42,828 nt of DNA. It comes from a virus. Both the position numbers and the translations under genes were made by a program. The notes under the pieces were generated by a model. That model worked only from the letters and a program-made list of their open reading frames with translations. It was not told where the DNA came from and searched no databases. This document shows positions 18,301-26,200 of this stretch, in pieces. Location: positions 1-42,828 of the IMG/VR virus record IMGVR_UViG_3300037427_000637, one strand, 5' to 3'. Positions within the stretch are counted from its first letter, which is position 1; the number at the start of each line of letters is the position of its first letter.

Positions 18301-18370
18301 GTTCAATGATGCTAACACTGATTCCTATGTCGCAGGTGACTATATAATCACCGCAGATTTAGATCTATAA
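3326..18370 (+). CDS. giant 5014-residue baseplate wedge/fibre protein in the gp7 position
   Basis: The frame is open for 15 kb. The position between genes 6 and 8 and the wedge-like N-terminus (SLAALIESQLPDFVVEDYPL) suggest the equivalent of T4 gp7, which has about 1030 residues. Beyond that it is a mosaic. DGFP...RG strand modules lie near residues 87-122 and 325-360 and again near the C-terminus. 'GSGYTSAPTV' β-repeats are scattered from about 580 to 1760 and near 4500. A YHYH-like motif (HSPIMGWAYDGNPIYG) sits at 797-812. Two 'LDGIxQxP' modules lie near 2035-2160 and a third near 4035. A helical module covers 2206-2330, a repeat array about 2340-3755, and a second helical half starts at 3757. 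It probably forms both the wedge arm and an extended surface fibre. Its TAA lies within the late promoter of gene 8. Confidence 0.8.
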   Translation: MTGPSLAALIESQLPDFVVEDYPLVTNFLSKYYEALSISEGPQDIINNFEKYLDVDTFSPEILVKTASLAIEIGSGTANIDITVDKTDGFPEKSGIIMIDQEIFLYSTKTDTQFLNCVRGYSAKTQIGNLYEPIKYVESNSAVHKQFAVVNNLSNLLLAALIKNYEEQYTSGFPYPYLRDQTNKNLLVKRIKDFYRVKGTPQSLEFIFQMLFSVKPDIIYPKENVYKASESGWNNKELLVCEVISGDIRQVVGNEIVQTPDPYNPELTAASAIIDNIVGEPYQGSLQYTLTISPGSKKGTFAIARRSFLMNDLQKTAGPGDRIDVFSTVGFPNKDGRVIIGSEEITYSFKTATQFIIKERDAVNSDNKQEYEHKKGVRCFTKNNLSGVYLENGVQKEIKLRIYGLVSGLASKGIQADASAGLEYDETADNFFDVAAGGIPYVSFNNMVEFKSSGFSDEEPLTNEWIINQDFDKLSGSDPSNVGTNNIKNKVLSDVSAIYRDTDNYYIASSGFPSYAIGPFDNISVPEDQEHLKVIPRKPIDASSKNITTSTEVGVMVNGVPLLNHKSTRGLDFGKLQSISITNPGRNYSVPPSVNIEGNATATAQINGLGEVTAVNVTNPGSGYTSAPTVTFTSGTGGLFTVLIQQGEIANIYLSVNAQAEIIDAGQDYTEPPQVYIYDSSGKGKGALFNCQIDVATGKITGFTKQSGGFDYQESTTTVTLVPVSKLASATAVLTRWQYNRYLEMPVDNGNAAGVVETANDPNYGYSYGHIISPTSLKILRQDNVDGQGNPLANKSHSPIMGWAYDGNPIYGSFGYEDTYQDITAANPTIKRMESSWKLKTSRISDAPSTNDYSLGRFTNDYEFEERLGDLDANNGRFCTTPEFPEGTYAYFMTSDDQEAPTFPYSIGEAFYNVPVEENWKTKSKQSELPDDVRRRTVNADDVAGELLTSRVSGVEYGPITNVEVHQSSYNFTNEDVLYVDNSINNNGDGLFAAVDQIQGQTVESLTCNTPKNQYFTCDKNVYLNHTATITQENTGATANVIGKIDEDDRFVVKNVVGTFNLTDSINSTTEIYNLTFDSGVTAIVGDRVVYTETAGGVAHEVAIGKVLRNVVDKNTLIIELQFANPDKLTTVVDGITTTIPTSQYNTLGFFATGNGCAVNADAATVVNVRSLSKGFKLLDIESNIAVLKTLDKRHGLAVGDEVIVTVQPDSTISTQKYFVETKKYHSLQLTEPSKTSDINGSGVARLQLINAGSGFTPSSSFVGVNLTNSTGTGSAGTVTVNTDADGHVSSFVIINKGDGYQYGNVVTIQSSLLGGNVNSQECTFFVDAAGCAKNDSIITLTSSNGFSIGDIIRITDEECKITNVDGNNITVNRGVNDTEVEDHIEGVSVELLTKAYRFTKDSSLSFGGNTAYVDSYDETTQVLVVYYQNEGDTIVSTSSTFLDGSTPAKSVSITSTIPTSLRFRFKKDGETEWSKNISLDIQRTYRYLFDTSDASLVNRNLKFYENVYKTTDLVQSFQSNIKPGNTGSFTSFQLGYGIPIDGTIWNSTPVLDIPPKIYYGEVAEKIDAEGQFFTLVEDPFAGKHAVFYGYEYEFAYRLPSTPQNEGFTNVQYYTDSLYAVGAIKRVKVISGGKNYTMPPQVPGVFLNKRFRGNFELNITDGRIVSVTVTDTGLNYSQPVVLLENKGSGANAKFTVELRADGSVSRIIPVQEGTNYDSNTTLRLYESDVKMFAHGNDIGKLATLEIISSGKDFNNDPTLSPQVNPPIVMTLKDMPDKAFLNGELITQRNLGGDVIASARVDYWVDGMNILRLKGLYGKFDKRYSIYGETLRSTANIQVIYVANITPEIGPTSTSVGSYSSDRSKLSAVSQKVQDGVYYQDYSYVVKSTISINDWRDFVKRFTHPAGFNLFGEVLIESEGDGTQPKTIDTPQSGIKDNGFGAVVSIIEPGVLGVTSLHKTTRITQSHVRVDSMSKQRGKGTINYSEQNNVEIEVFDLAISPAFDGAVQADGTISGTTTFTVFKKDINEVLSPFRAQQLIVTLDGILQDPDTAYTISGSTITFASPPLGPYIDARTGIAVPGVTFYGKSMKFQDDTNNAEYIREATNITSLFDGTTVEFDLGIPVVEGDHLYVSLDGVIQEPSVAYTLTTNPGNGKITFTEPPRQVGKIVELEIGDATNWLVNDYVVGQTSGARAEIVAKRYFQGNKFLDAANIIDNNASVLAEESVGILDDTSKFAPEYFQYPGLGRNQCIVDLKSVLRAMADDLIQGGNSNTYDAAKEYLLDPASTTSDIKHIEGEVEATLWAMKYLKDMTILAVRNKFGIDNLYDYQRAAASNFRLTPTNATYSPANGTFVLTIPDHKLEVGDSITIADNSLEFSCTMGSTPKTYPRQGDPAYRSTLQITQKTDDTITVNVGVTSNINHTPTAGSYDPATGLMTLDIGSHNLSPNTAVKIAPNSLSFSCEMDDQATVKTYPRTTDPYYDTAVDIVSVGSTLHTATTASYSGSTGIMTVTVPDHGFENGDKVKIADGGITFSCTYGGGNHNYTGGTATNAITVTGGSQMDVTDAQYNPATGDMVLTIGTHTLELVDTITIAVGSLIFQCDEDNFGSDHSYPRITDPAYNKILGITAVNQSGGTIVVNVGVSSPGSAYPRATDPISNKFMPISNVQTDTFDIQVLDTIPSSNLDTHTYVSSLPNAIELEKGTITLQVGTTPLVSHNVTWADYDPVTGDMELTIGNHTLTANTSIRLLDNSLTFSCTHGSGGQYSYPRTDTTPLTAGAGTTYNPTTGVMTVVTLLDHELVDGDWVKFADNSLSLSCDYGTTNHTYVGGTAINAVSSGATNYNVIDAAYNPSTGDMVLTIGTHTLSTSDQITIAVNSLTFTCDADNNATTHTYPRVTDPYYNTSIDIDTVDQGAGTITVNVGPASGGQTKSYPRATDYPSDRWLKVSNTQGNSKEFDVTVLDIIPSTNTNTHVFQSAVPDGISKKKDPFRGTAINIKSVSTDKITINILNTAPSTNITPHQFEPSLTLPGAVISGGAYTHRFIDASPNAIISGGDYPHTYVDTTQNSIGVYEDPYNIDNPVSNTFIDAAKLISDNKTFVAEEAVARMAAAGGTIADPYYDDAVYIKYEGTPLTATNAAYAPDTGVVTLTVPTQQFTVTDATYDPAGGDMVLTIGTNHKLTTFDSIKITANSISFECEYNGAIQTKTYPRAAGANTTSGADYAYDVFLPILKVGDSTITVNVNGGQGAISHNVAHTFKGAGALGITTQGHGLTNGDNIKIEDLALTFTCAEDSNSTTHPYPRSTDPISGKWISVSNVTTNTFDIQCLNSIPSTNETVHTFVSAKTNGIIKRDGVIVANVGKSSNTSPHQFVVQEGKTPTGASYDPTSGVMDVTIANHGWKSGDWVRFDDNAIIFRCDENGQADDHAYPRPLVDTFQASAGTLYSGNTGVLTINTGSDHNLSNGDWIKLDDGAITFTCDQDSGQTQHPYPRYTDYASNRWFEISNASGAVFDINVLDIIPSTNTTTHVFVEGAPNGIKHKKDPNTGQFLEITKIDDNTFSVVVNTTIPSSNVTTHVYQTALDNSVKRATILTGGTYTHTFDRALSEAITANTGAKFTPTNVDYNPATGNTVFTIGAGHSLTTTNTITIDPNSIYMRCNMDSSETPHSYPRPTDPAYGRTLSINAADDGAGTITVFVGKSLPIAYEPTVGRYDPITGDLIMDIGDHRLNRGAGFRFFHNAITLTCGMDSHATVHTYPRASSHDALGDCVDDVKDILEAVVWNLKYGGNNRVWDAADLFIDRRGYLDHIQHQVTEVLSVMGHLKTILANVIRNNTVNAVGSHGLTQSKDLSITKESSECAAVESAVDTFIGLIENAVQNPSTFESNIVRTIPERWPIVHSSLTANRDLTITVDSLPQCAQIESAINTLFSIVTTTIQEAFYNNNNYLLVVGQDFPNPNRIQVEMTKKEFLNGEDIQSEASLATATVSSTNVIAPGVQQKFFGYKHGKYYKLDSILDQFNDAQTIFELERGGVPFYAERSQNVVVILNGVIQQNRIAYRIEDNIIVFQEAPSTGSACFILYYYGLDPERILLGFNIETPGTFKKFFKLTVDQQIVLPLEGADCWVSTDSNGVNHTYVNSFARGRIYKQNWEPGSRNLLFVEGVTAQKINWTGGVLSVTKDRGESASLLDVNILSIEESTNDDLREKLFNRQDRITSNLTSGDEIQIDGEADSRSIIRAAREALVTSGYDSDTTVGSYFRTYEYEVVINVGAYSGQIEGQGAQAVARIDAELRYHTLTSSRQAGVEFLPNDVVCQYNDQNDVNSGIVWQGTVKNYVPARKTLELYSLYLDGAGNTDPVADNFRPGEKVYINNVAGTECIGLQYLKPGGVNSIVVSKRDNRNYFDNVAAWRNDNVLNKGLDRLGGGFVPNNASASGVTQEYDFTSSIYDSDLQPQISKNYREPPVMIFRSQPEVDANGDPVGAPAGGGARANAITVRGEISDIEVISSGTGYKVPPQVLFTRGYFVIRKNPLDIKNLTTFGIEPVGIDGSCNVRSYIDTIFKGGNQTIWTNWASQIPFGTSLVFGNAGSSAYLLNRTSDPVIHIRKILDLKDLDVKGQPEIYIELKEEQVTVSYKKTLITNTQCIGGVQGVSVEMTKFRNTETKLTFNAGAVEKQAGNNYLMRGNNSYTAGNLGPHLNFLQSFKFEIQPQSSTNYTGSYVDGKGNTINYTMGDMTIEFFSDRYPNLTVGDFENPEVYNSQVNDPGDTNPFVFQQGSKIHFGTTLKYPALDNPNGTDTLLVTSTAGFPASGGSLIIGSAVDQEKREKITYTQAFADRFVGCTRVNPIGVVEKGFSAYDFGTTNVGASVVAGGTGTGTGGFASNINYLLFSGASGARSATFAPTDLTTYNTVTFSAIRGNGSNGGNAPTTGTHTLMLSYSVDGGNTFIDIGSVVNWDQTPKFDNWDTTTHNLVSNAQTANTIIRIYMADSTNLTSEQYGVRLMWFNDANTDSYVAGDYIITADLDL
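9941..10310 (+). other. helical module, intact copy, in the giant protein
   Basis: Residues 2206-2330 contain FLDAANIIDNNASVLAEESVG, then after about 26 residues NQCIVDLKSVLRAMADDLIQ, GGN...YDAAKEYL and a long helix ending LKDMTILAVRNK. I recognise this order (DAA.LI..N..AEEAV, then C..D...L.A....GGN...DAA) as a recurring cassette in large marine phage structural proteins. That comparison is from memory, not a search. Confidence 0.6.
10349..14590 (+). repeat. array of about 12-14 diverged ~100-residue units in the giant protein
   Basis: The units share Y.P.TG.M.LTIG.H.L...D.I.IA.NSL.F.C..D....H.YPR.TDP. Signature cysteine/YPR segments occur about a dozen times, for example near 10453, 10702, 11119, 11953, 13168, 13555, 13738, 14275 and 14530. 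Two flavours are visible. One ends in DP.Y and TI.VNVG. The other continues with a DIIPSTN..TH.F..A..NGI segment. DNA identity between units is only partial, so the expansions are not recent, though stretches such as acaggtgatatggtact recur. A β-rich surface or stalk role is inference. Confidence 0.85.
12569..12650 (+). other. first half of the second helical module, separated from its second half
   Basis: Residues 3082-3109 (FIDAAKLISDNKTFVAEEAV, then ARMAAAGG) match the start of the intact module at 9941. Instead of the cysteine helix after about 26 residues, the frame re-enters repeat units for about 660 residues. Confidence 0.6.
14594..15130 (+). other. second half of the helical module plus paired downstream segments
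   Basis: DCVDDVKDILEAVVWNLKYGGN and WDAADLF (from residue 3761) match the second half of the module at 10061. A long helix ending LKTILANVIRNN follows, then two related segments, SSECAAVESAVDTFIGLIENAV and LPQCAQIESAINTLFSIVTTTI, each preceded by an 'xDL(S/T)IT' strand. This looks like an internal duplication. Confidence 0.6.
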
Positions 18371-18379
18371 ATATAAATA
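18366..18379 (+). promoter_or_regulatory. two overlapping late promoters (TATAAATA twice) for gene 8
   Basis: TATAAATATAAATA contains two perfect TATAAATA boxes offset by six bases, 18366-18373 and 18372-18379. The first covers the giant gene's TAA stop. The gene 8 ATG is 38 bases downstream of the second box. The perfect match to the T4 late consensus supports the call. Confidence 0.8.
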
Positions 18380-18417
18380 ACTTTCGGATCCAGTCTCAGA
18401 AACCTTTTTAGAAAACA

Positions 18418-20235
18418 ATGTCTGCTATTATCACTGATCTGTTCAGGATACATAATGCCCAACAGTTCGTCGAGGCATTATCTGAACCCACAACCTCTAC
18501 TCCTGCTGAAGAGTCAGCAGCTGAAGCAGGTACCCAACGAACACGACTCTACTTCTTTATCGGAAGACCGCAAGAGTGGCGTGCATACCTAGAATTATAC
18601 GCAATCAATAATACTTTCCAAGTAGGTGAGGTTGTATATCAAGGTACGTCATATCCTGGTGGTGCTGCTGTATATGGAACTGTAGAAAAAGTATTTCCTA
18701 ATTCTGTCCTATTATCTGGTGTCAATGGTGCACAGGGTCAGAACTCTAACTTCGTTGCTGGTACTACTGTAACTGGTAATGGTAGTGGTGCTACTGCTAA
18801 GGCTGGTGTGTGGAGAACTGGATCTGAGAACGTTCCTACACAACCATTTGACTCTCAAGAAGAGAAGTTCGAGATCTATGATGATATGATCTCTCTTAAA
18901 AGGGTTAAGAAAGATGATTTAACATTTGTGGTTAAGCGTTATAACTTCGGTGCTAACACAGTGTACGATATGTACAAGCCCGATTATTCTAGCTCTAAGA
19001 CTGCTGCTACTGGTGCTACCTCATTGTTTGCTTCCACATTCTATGTGATGAACAGCAACTATGAGGTCTTTAAGTGTATTTACAATGGTCAAACTCCTAC
19101 TGATCCTAACGGTGTAGTATCAGTTACAGAACCTACTAAGGTTCAATCTATCTCTGGTATCTTTATCGAACCAGAAGATGCTGGTAACCCAGGATTCAGA
19201 ACTGATGGTAAGCGTCCATATATTTGGAAGTATATGTACACCATCCCTACTGACAGCGTATTGAAGTTCTTGTCTACTGACTTCCTTCCAATCATTGAAG
19301 AAACTGCTGTTACTTCTGCTGCTGTTAATGGTGCGATTGACACTATTCTTATTACAGACTCTGGTACTAACTATGATGCTGGTACTTACTACACTCCAAT
19401 TAAGGGTGATGGTTCTGCTGGAATCGCTAAACTTGTAGTTGATTCTGGTGCTATTGCAGAAGCAAGTATACAGGCTGCTGGTACTAACTACACTTATGCA
19501 TCTCTTAACTTAGGTGATGTATACAGTGACACTGGATTGACAACTGCATCAAACATTGACGCTAACAGTGACGCAACTGGTGGTGCTCTTGAAGTTGTTA
19601 TTCCTCCTCAGGGTGGACACGGTGCTGACCCAGTTGAAGAATTGGGTGGTAAGCGAGTTATGATTAACACTCGTTTAACATATGATGAAGGAGAAGGTGA
19701 CTTCCCAACAGATAATGACTTCCGTCGTATTGGATTACTTCGTGACCCATACAACTACGGTACTACAGACTTTGCAACTGCTGATAACCTAAGTGCAACT
19801 GGTGCATTAAAAGTACAAAGTCCTTCTGGAGATTTCTTTGTTGACGAGGAAGTTTCACAGACATATACCTTAGGTGGTTCATCCGTAACTGCTAAGGGAA
19901 CAGTTGTTTCTTGGAAAGGAACTACAGGTGGTGTAACATACAACATCCTTAAGTACTTCCAGTCTCCTGATCGTCATACTCATAATGGGGTTGTTTACCC
20001 ATTCAGTAATGGATCTGACGCTATTAGTGGTGCAGGATCACTTTCTACTGCTACGGTAAATAGTTCATATAATACACCTGGTGGACAGACAGATGGCGGT
20101 GTTGTATTCGCAAGTGGCGTAGCAAACGCTGAAATTGCGAAAAACTCAGGCGATATCATTTACATTGAGAACCGTCGTGCTATTTCTCGTGCTTCTGACC
20201 AGATTGAAGATGTCAAGCTCGTAGTTGAGTTCTAA
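18418..20235 (+). CDS. 8: baseplate wedge subunit gp8
   Basis: The 605-residue protein begins MSAIITDLFRIHNAQQFVEAL and carries TRLYFFIGRPQEW at residues 42-54, then a central RPYIWKYMYTIPTDSVLKFL near 261-280. These match T4-like gp8 proteins, which open with a short region before a 'xIFxGR..PW' strand and contain a conserved WKYMY core. gp8 forms dimers in the intermediate baseplate wedge. T4 gp8 has 334 residues; here additional strand-rich material, including 'DSGTNYDAGTYYTP', is inserted in both halves. The gene has its own double late promoter and is followed after 16 bases by the next large gene. The ATG at 18418 was chosen from the conserved N-terminus. Confidence 0.85.
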   Translation: MSAIITDLFRIHNAQQFVEALSEPTTSTPAEESAAEAGTQRTRLYFFIGRPQEWRAYLELYAINNTFQVGEVVYQGTSYPGGAAVYGTVEKVFPNSVLLSGVNGAQGQNSNFVAGTTVTGNGSGATAKAGVWRTGSENVPTQPFDSQEEKFEIYDDMISLKRVKKDDLTFVVKRYNFGANTVYDMYKPDYSSSKTAATGATSLFASTFYVMNSNYEVFKCIYNGQTPTDPNGVVSVTEPTKVQSISGIFIEPEDAGNPGFRTDGKRPYIWKYMYTIPTDSVLKFLSTDFLPIIEETAVTSAAVNGAIDTILITDSGTNYDAGTYYTPIKGDGSAGIAKLVVDSGAIAEASIQAAGTNYTYASLNLGDVYSDTGLTTASNIDANSDATGGALEVVIPPQGGHGADPVEELGGKRVMINTRLTYDEGEGDFPTDNDFRRIGLLRDPYNYGTTDFATADNLSATGALKVQSPSGDFFVDEEVSQTYTLGGSSVTAKGTVVSWKGTTGGVTYNILKYFQSPDRHTHNGVVYPFSNGSDAISGAGSLSTATVNSSYNTPGGQTDGGVVFASGVANAEIAKNSGDIIYIENRRAISRASDQIEDVKLVVEF

Positions 20236-20251
20236 AAAAGAGTCTTAAGAG

Positions 20252-23200
20252 ATGCCACAAAATACTAACCTGAATAGAACCCCGTATTTCGACGACTTTG
20301 ATACGGGGAAGAATTTCTATAGGATTCTATTCCGTCCAGGATATTCTATCCAAGCAAGAGAACTAACCCAACTGCAATCTATGTTGCAGAACCAATTGGA
20401 GTCGGTTGGTAACAGTATGTTTAAACAGGGTCAGATGGTGATCCCTGGTGAAGTGTCATATACAGACACTTATGAATATGTTAAGTTAAGTAGCGTCTCT
20501 CAGGTTGCTCAAAATGTAAATGGTGCTATAAATTTTGTTAAGTATGATATATCACAACTGGTTGGTAAAACAATTGTTGGCCAGACTTCTGGTGTTAAGG
20601 CATTTATCGATAATTATGCATACGAAACTACATTAGATTCAGATACTATTTTTGTTAAGTATATCAGTTCAGGTTCTGATAATATTGATGTTAAATTCCG
20701 TCAAGGTGAATCTCTTAAGTTAGAAAACGCAACTACAGATGATGATCCTACTTTAGTTGTAGGTTCTGATGGGATTAAACCCTCAGATAGTCTTGCAATG
20801 GGTTATGGATCTGCTGTAAACGTACAGCAGGGTATTTACTTCATAAATGGTCATTTCGTTAAGAACGATGCTCAGACGTTGATTTTGAGCAAGTATGTCA
20901 CTAACACTTCATATAAGGTTGGTTGGTCTATTACTGAGAGTATCATTACTCCTGAGGATGATATATCCCTCAAGGATAATGCACAAGGATATTCTAACTT
21001 CTCTGCTCCAGGAGCACATAGATTAAAGATTACTTTATCTTTAGAGAAGTTTGCAATTGATGTACCTTCAAATAAGAATTTTGTACAGTTAGTATACCTT
21101 CAGCAAGGTAAGATTCAGAGGCAGATTAAGCAAACTCCTCCAAGTCAAATTGAAGAGATATTAGCTCGTAGAACATATGATGAGTCTGGTGATTATGTTG
21201 TCAAAGCAATGACAACTGATATTAAGGAATATTACAATAATGATGGTAGTGGATTTTATCAAACAGATACTGATGGCAAAGTTAATGGTCTAGATCCCAC
21301 AGATGCTGCTGATAAGTTAGTATTAAATTTGGGACCAGGTAAAGCATATATTAGAGGTTATGAAGTTGAGAACACAGAACCGAAATATATTGATTTAGAT
21401 AAAGCAAAAGCAAAGCAAAGTAGAGACAAAACGAGATTGTATGCTGCAAGCTTATCTCGTATTCCCCTTCGTTCTGTAGCTGGTAGTGTTCCTATAAGTG
21501 CTACTGCTGATGGTGAAGCTACTCCATTCAAGAAGGTAAATTTATATCGTAAATTTATTGATTCCTATTTGGGTGTTAATGGATCTTTAAATTCTACTAC
21601 TACTGGAGTATTTTCTGTTGATGATCTTAGAGGAACTGTATACACCAATAGTGAAGCGGTAATGACTGTTTGGGTCTATGCTGGTACATCTCCTAATAAC
21701 GGTGATGTTATAGATTTGTCAACTGTTACAGACCCAGTATACACCAATTTAGTATTGGGTAATAAAAAGACTTTATATCATTATAATGGAGCTACTTATG
21801 CTGAGATAGATGTTATTGCAGCACGTGCTAATTTAATGTTTAAGAATGATGTTGATGGCACAGTAGCTTGGGCTAGTGATACTGGTACAGGTGGATTGAA
21901 TGAGGGTAGTGGTGGTAATCCTGCTCACGTAGTTCAGGAGTTTATTATAAGAGCACCTATTGCTACATTAACAAGTATTACTGCTTCATATCAATCACAC
22001 GGTCCTAGTAAAATAGGAGGTAGTGCTACTGATGGTATTTGTTTATATGGTGATGGTTCAGGTACTACTAAGTACGGAATGATTCTTGATTACACAATGC
22101 CAGTAACACCTATTATTGGTCGTGCAATTGCAAGAGATTTTAAATATAGAAATTCTCCTAATGGGTATGATAAGACAACTAATGTTATAGCATCTGGAAC
22201 TCAACAGGATTGTACTTTTGATTTATCATATACAAACCCAATCCTATTCACGAAAGTTAAATTAACAGGAATTCACGCTTTTAACACTGGTGCCAATATT
22301 ATTGGTTCTGTTAGTGGTACAACTGCTGTAGTTGAGGGTGGTTTATCTGTTGGTCAAAATGATCCTGAGAATGCAACTCTTTCTCACGCTACTAATCTTA
22401 TGTTATCCAACGTTGTTGGAGAATTTGTTCAAGGAGAGGAGATATATGATGCAGATGATAGTGAGAAGAGTGCTGTAATTGCGACTAATGGACGTATTAG
22501 CCACTTTACTGTACCTTATGGTGGTCAGAACTACAATACTACAGAGAATTTACAACTTAAAATTGGAAATAGGACGTATTTAAGTAACTACATTATTGTT
22601 AGTAGAGAAACTGCACAAGGTATAGCAGCTAATGCTAATGCTGTAAATTATGTACATAATGTTCGTTTTACCGAATTAGGTAGAAGAGACATTTTAGATA
22701 CATTTACTGTACCACCTACTTGTGTGGTTGTTGATGATTCTACACATAGTGCTAGTGATCCTGATGCTTATGTAAGAGCAGTATTACACACAGATGTAAT
22801 TCAGAACTTTGGTATCGAAGATATCCGTTCTCTTGGTATGGAGCACGGACAAAATTTAGATCATATATTTACTGGTGATATTCAGTATGCAGATCCTACT
22901 TCTACAGATCTTATTACTATCACTAGTAACCTACAATATTCTGGTAAGATAGATTGTGATTATATAGAAGCAACAAACTATAGTGCACGTCCTGCTGATG
23001 AGTTGATTGAAGATGATTTAATCCAGATTACTATTGAAGGTGTAACTTATAGATACGAAGTTGCTAGAGCTTGCAATCCATCTACAGATCGTACAGGTCG
23101 TATACTTTTGAAGCAACGTCTTCTTTCTGGATTTACTTCTAATACTGTTTCACGTGTTAGACCTAGAATAGAAAATTCTGGTAAGTCTACATTATTACTT

Positions 23201-26200
23201 CCATTAGCAAACTCTAAGATTGCTGGAACTGTTGCTTCTGATGATGATAGTGGTATTACCTATTATTCTAGAAGGCAATTTATCGAACCAGTAACAATTG
23301 ATGGTACTAATAATACTGTTAGTATTGCTGCTCAATTGGATTATGGACAACAGCAATTTGTACCATTTAGTCAATCTGATTATGTTTTAGAAATATATGA
23401 TGTAGGTGATGAAACTGTAAGGTATAATGATTCTAATGGTGAACTATTAAAAGATGGTGATCTATTGTACGTAGATGATTCTATGGTCAGTATAAGCAGT
23501 GGTAGTTCAACTAACAATGCTGGATCATTACAGATTAATCTTCCAGATGGATATTTTCATCAAGTAACTGGATCTAGTCTAACACTCTCCAATATGAAGT
23601 TGAAGATTAATGCTACCATTGAGACTTCTAAAGCAAATCCAAAACTTAAAACAGCAACTAAGAATAATAGAATCTCTCTTACTGCTGATTTAGACAATGA
23701 AATTATTCCTTTAAGGGGTGACAATTATGATAATCCTACAGGTCAAGTTAAATCATTTTCTGATGTATATAAGCTTCGTTATGTATATGAGGGTTCTCCT
23801 GGAATTGCACCCACAGTCGATGAGAATGGTGCTATATTAGGAAACAGTGGTACTGATATCACAGACTTCTTCTTATTTGATGATGGACAGAGAGATAATT
23901 TATATGATACTGCTACTATAATTAGAAAACCTGGAGTTAGAACACCAACTGGCACACTCGTTATTGGTTTTGATTACTTTAAACATTCAGAAGGTGACTT
24001 CTTTACAGTAGATTCTTATCTACACGAGAATGGAGTTAAGTATGAAGATATTCCTACTATTAACTCATTAGTATATGGTAAGAAGAGTCTTGCTGATGTA
24101 ATTGATTTCCGTCCTTTAGTTGGTACATCTGCTAGTATTCCTGGATATGTTAATGCTTCTGTGATGGATGATAATTCATCTGTTTCTGAAGTTTATACTA
24201 CAGGTGGTGTTAGTGCTGCTCTTCCTGCTGATACAAAGACTAGTATTGGTACTCCATTTACGTTTGCTTGTTCTTATACTTACTATGTTGATCGTATTGA
24301 CACTATCTACTTAAAGAAAGATGGTAGTTTTATAGTTAAGAAAGGTGCTGGATCCACAAACCCACAGTCTGCTGAGACTGTAGATGAAGCTATTAAGATC
24401 TTTAAGGTCTATATTCCTGCATTTACAGATAACCTTAAGAAGATTAAGATCTTCCCAATAGAGAATAAGAGATTCACGATGAGTGATATCACTAAACTGG
24501 AGAAGAAAATTGAACGTTTAGAAAGATATACAATGCTTTCAGTCCTAGAACAGGGTGCATTAAACACTCAGATCAAGGATCCTGTTAGTGGAATGGACAA
24601 GTTTAAATCTGGTTTTGTAGTTGATAATTTTGAAAGTTATAGTTTAGCACATATTAATTCTGTTGATTATAAAGCATCACTTGATTTAACACGTGGTACT
24701 TTACGTCCAGAGTCTAAAGAGACAACAGTTAATTTAATTGAAATAGATTCAGCAGAAACTACACGTACTCTTTCTAATTACGTTGTTAATAATCACGTTG
24801 TATCATTACCATTTACTGAAACAGTTTTCTGTCAGAATATATTTGCTACCAATACAACAACTGTAAATCCTTTCCTTATCTTCAATTATAAGGGAACAGT
24901 AGATATTACTCCTAATGTTGATCCTTGGTTTGATGAGAACGTATTACCATCTGTTAATAATAACGATAGTCAAACTCTAGATCCTCTAGAAGTTTACAGT
25001 GATGGAGATACAGCACTATCTCAAATACACAACATTACACAGATTGCTGTTACTGGTAATGAGACTGAATTTAGTAATGTAAATTCACTTAGTTCTGATG
25101 CACCAGATTTATCTCAATCTGAAGTTTTATTAGCGTCTACTGGTAGTAGTTCTAATATTGCTGCACAAAATACAGAGGTTCCATTACAACAAAGTTCTAC
25201 AACTGTAGGTGATAAAGTACTTAGTACTTCTTTAACTCTTTACGTCAAAGAACAGTATATTGAATTCCACCTTCGTAGGATGAAGCCTAATACTAGGATT
25301 TTCGGATTCCTAGATGGTCTTGCAATTTCTGATTATGTGGTACCAGATCGTAATTATTCTGGATTACCTGGATCTTCTTTAAGAAATTGGGGTGATACTT
25401 TAACTACTGATGATAATGGTAGTGCAACGGGTATTATATTATTTCCTTCAGGAAGAAAGCCACTTAAAGGAACTCAGTATGAAACTTTATTAGATGATAA
25501 TACCTATGATACTACTCAACCTGGATTACGTTTCCCACTAGGAGATAAGAAGATTAGATTTAGTAGTAGTTCTAATAACGCAACTAATCCAGACACATAT
25601 GCTACAGTTATCTTTAAAGCATCCGCTATTAAGGACAGTGCACCTAATGATATTATTGCATTGGAAAGTTTGGATAATAGTGAGAAAGTAGATGGTACTC
25701 AGTATACAGAAAATATTTTAAACCCAGATGTTAGTGTTTCAGATCCTTTAGCACAGACATTCCGTGTTGAGAGTTTTGAAGGTGGTGTTATGGCATCATC
25801 TATTGATCTATACTTCTCAGCAAAAGATGCTTCATTACCTATTACAGTTAAGTTAGTAGATACGATTGCTGGTAGACCTTCCAAGAATATTCTTCCTGGA
25901 TCTACATCTGTAATGGATGCTAATACTTACGTTAGAGTTATTACTAGTGGTAGTCACACATTAATCCAGAATGAGATTGTTGAGGGTGATACTTCTAATG
26001 CTCAAGGACCATTGATAGGTGTACTTGATTCTCAGAACCAACCAGTAGCTGTAGTAAACGCTACTTACACATTAGGTACTGCTCAAGTTTATACTTTGAT
26101 CTTAGGAGATCATAATAAGGAAGACTTTATTCCTGGCGAACCTTTGGTTTTAACTTCATTAACTGTTGCTAATAACTCAAGATCTGGTGATGACGTTGTT

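Noticed and set aside
3326-18370. Giant ORF as a fusion artefact of two genes
   Set aside because: The frame is continuous with no internal late promoter/stop junction like those separating the other genes. Modules of the same kind occur at both ends.
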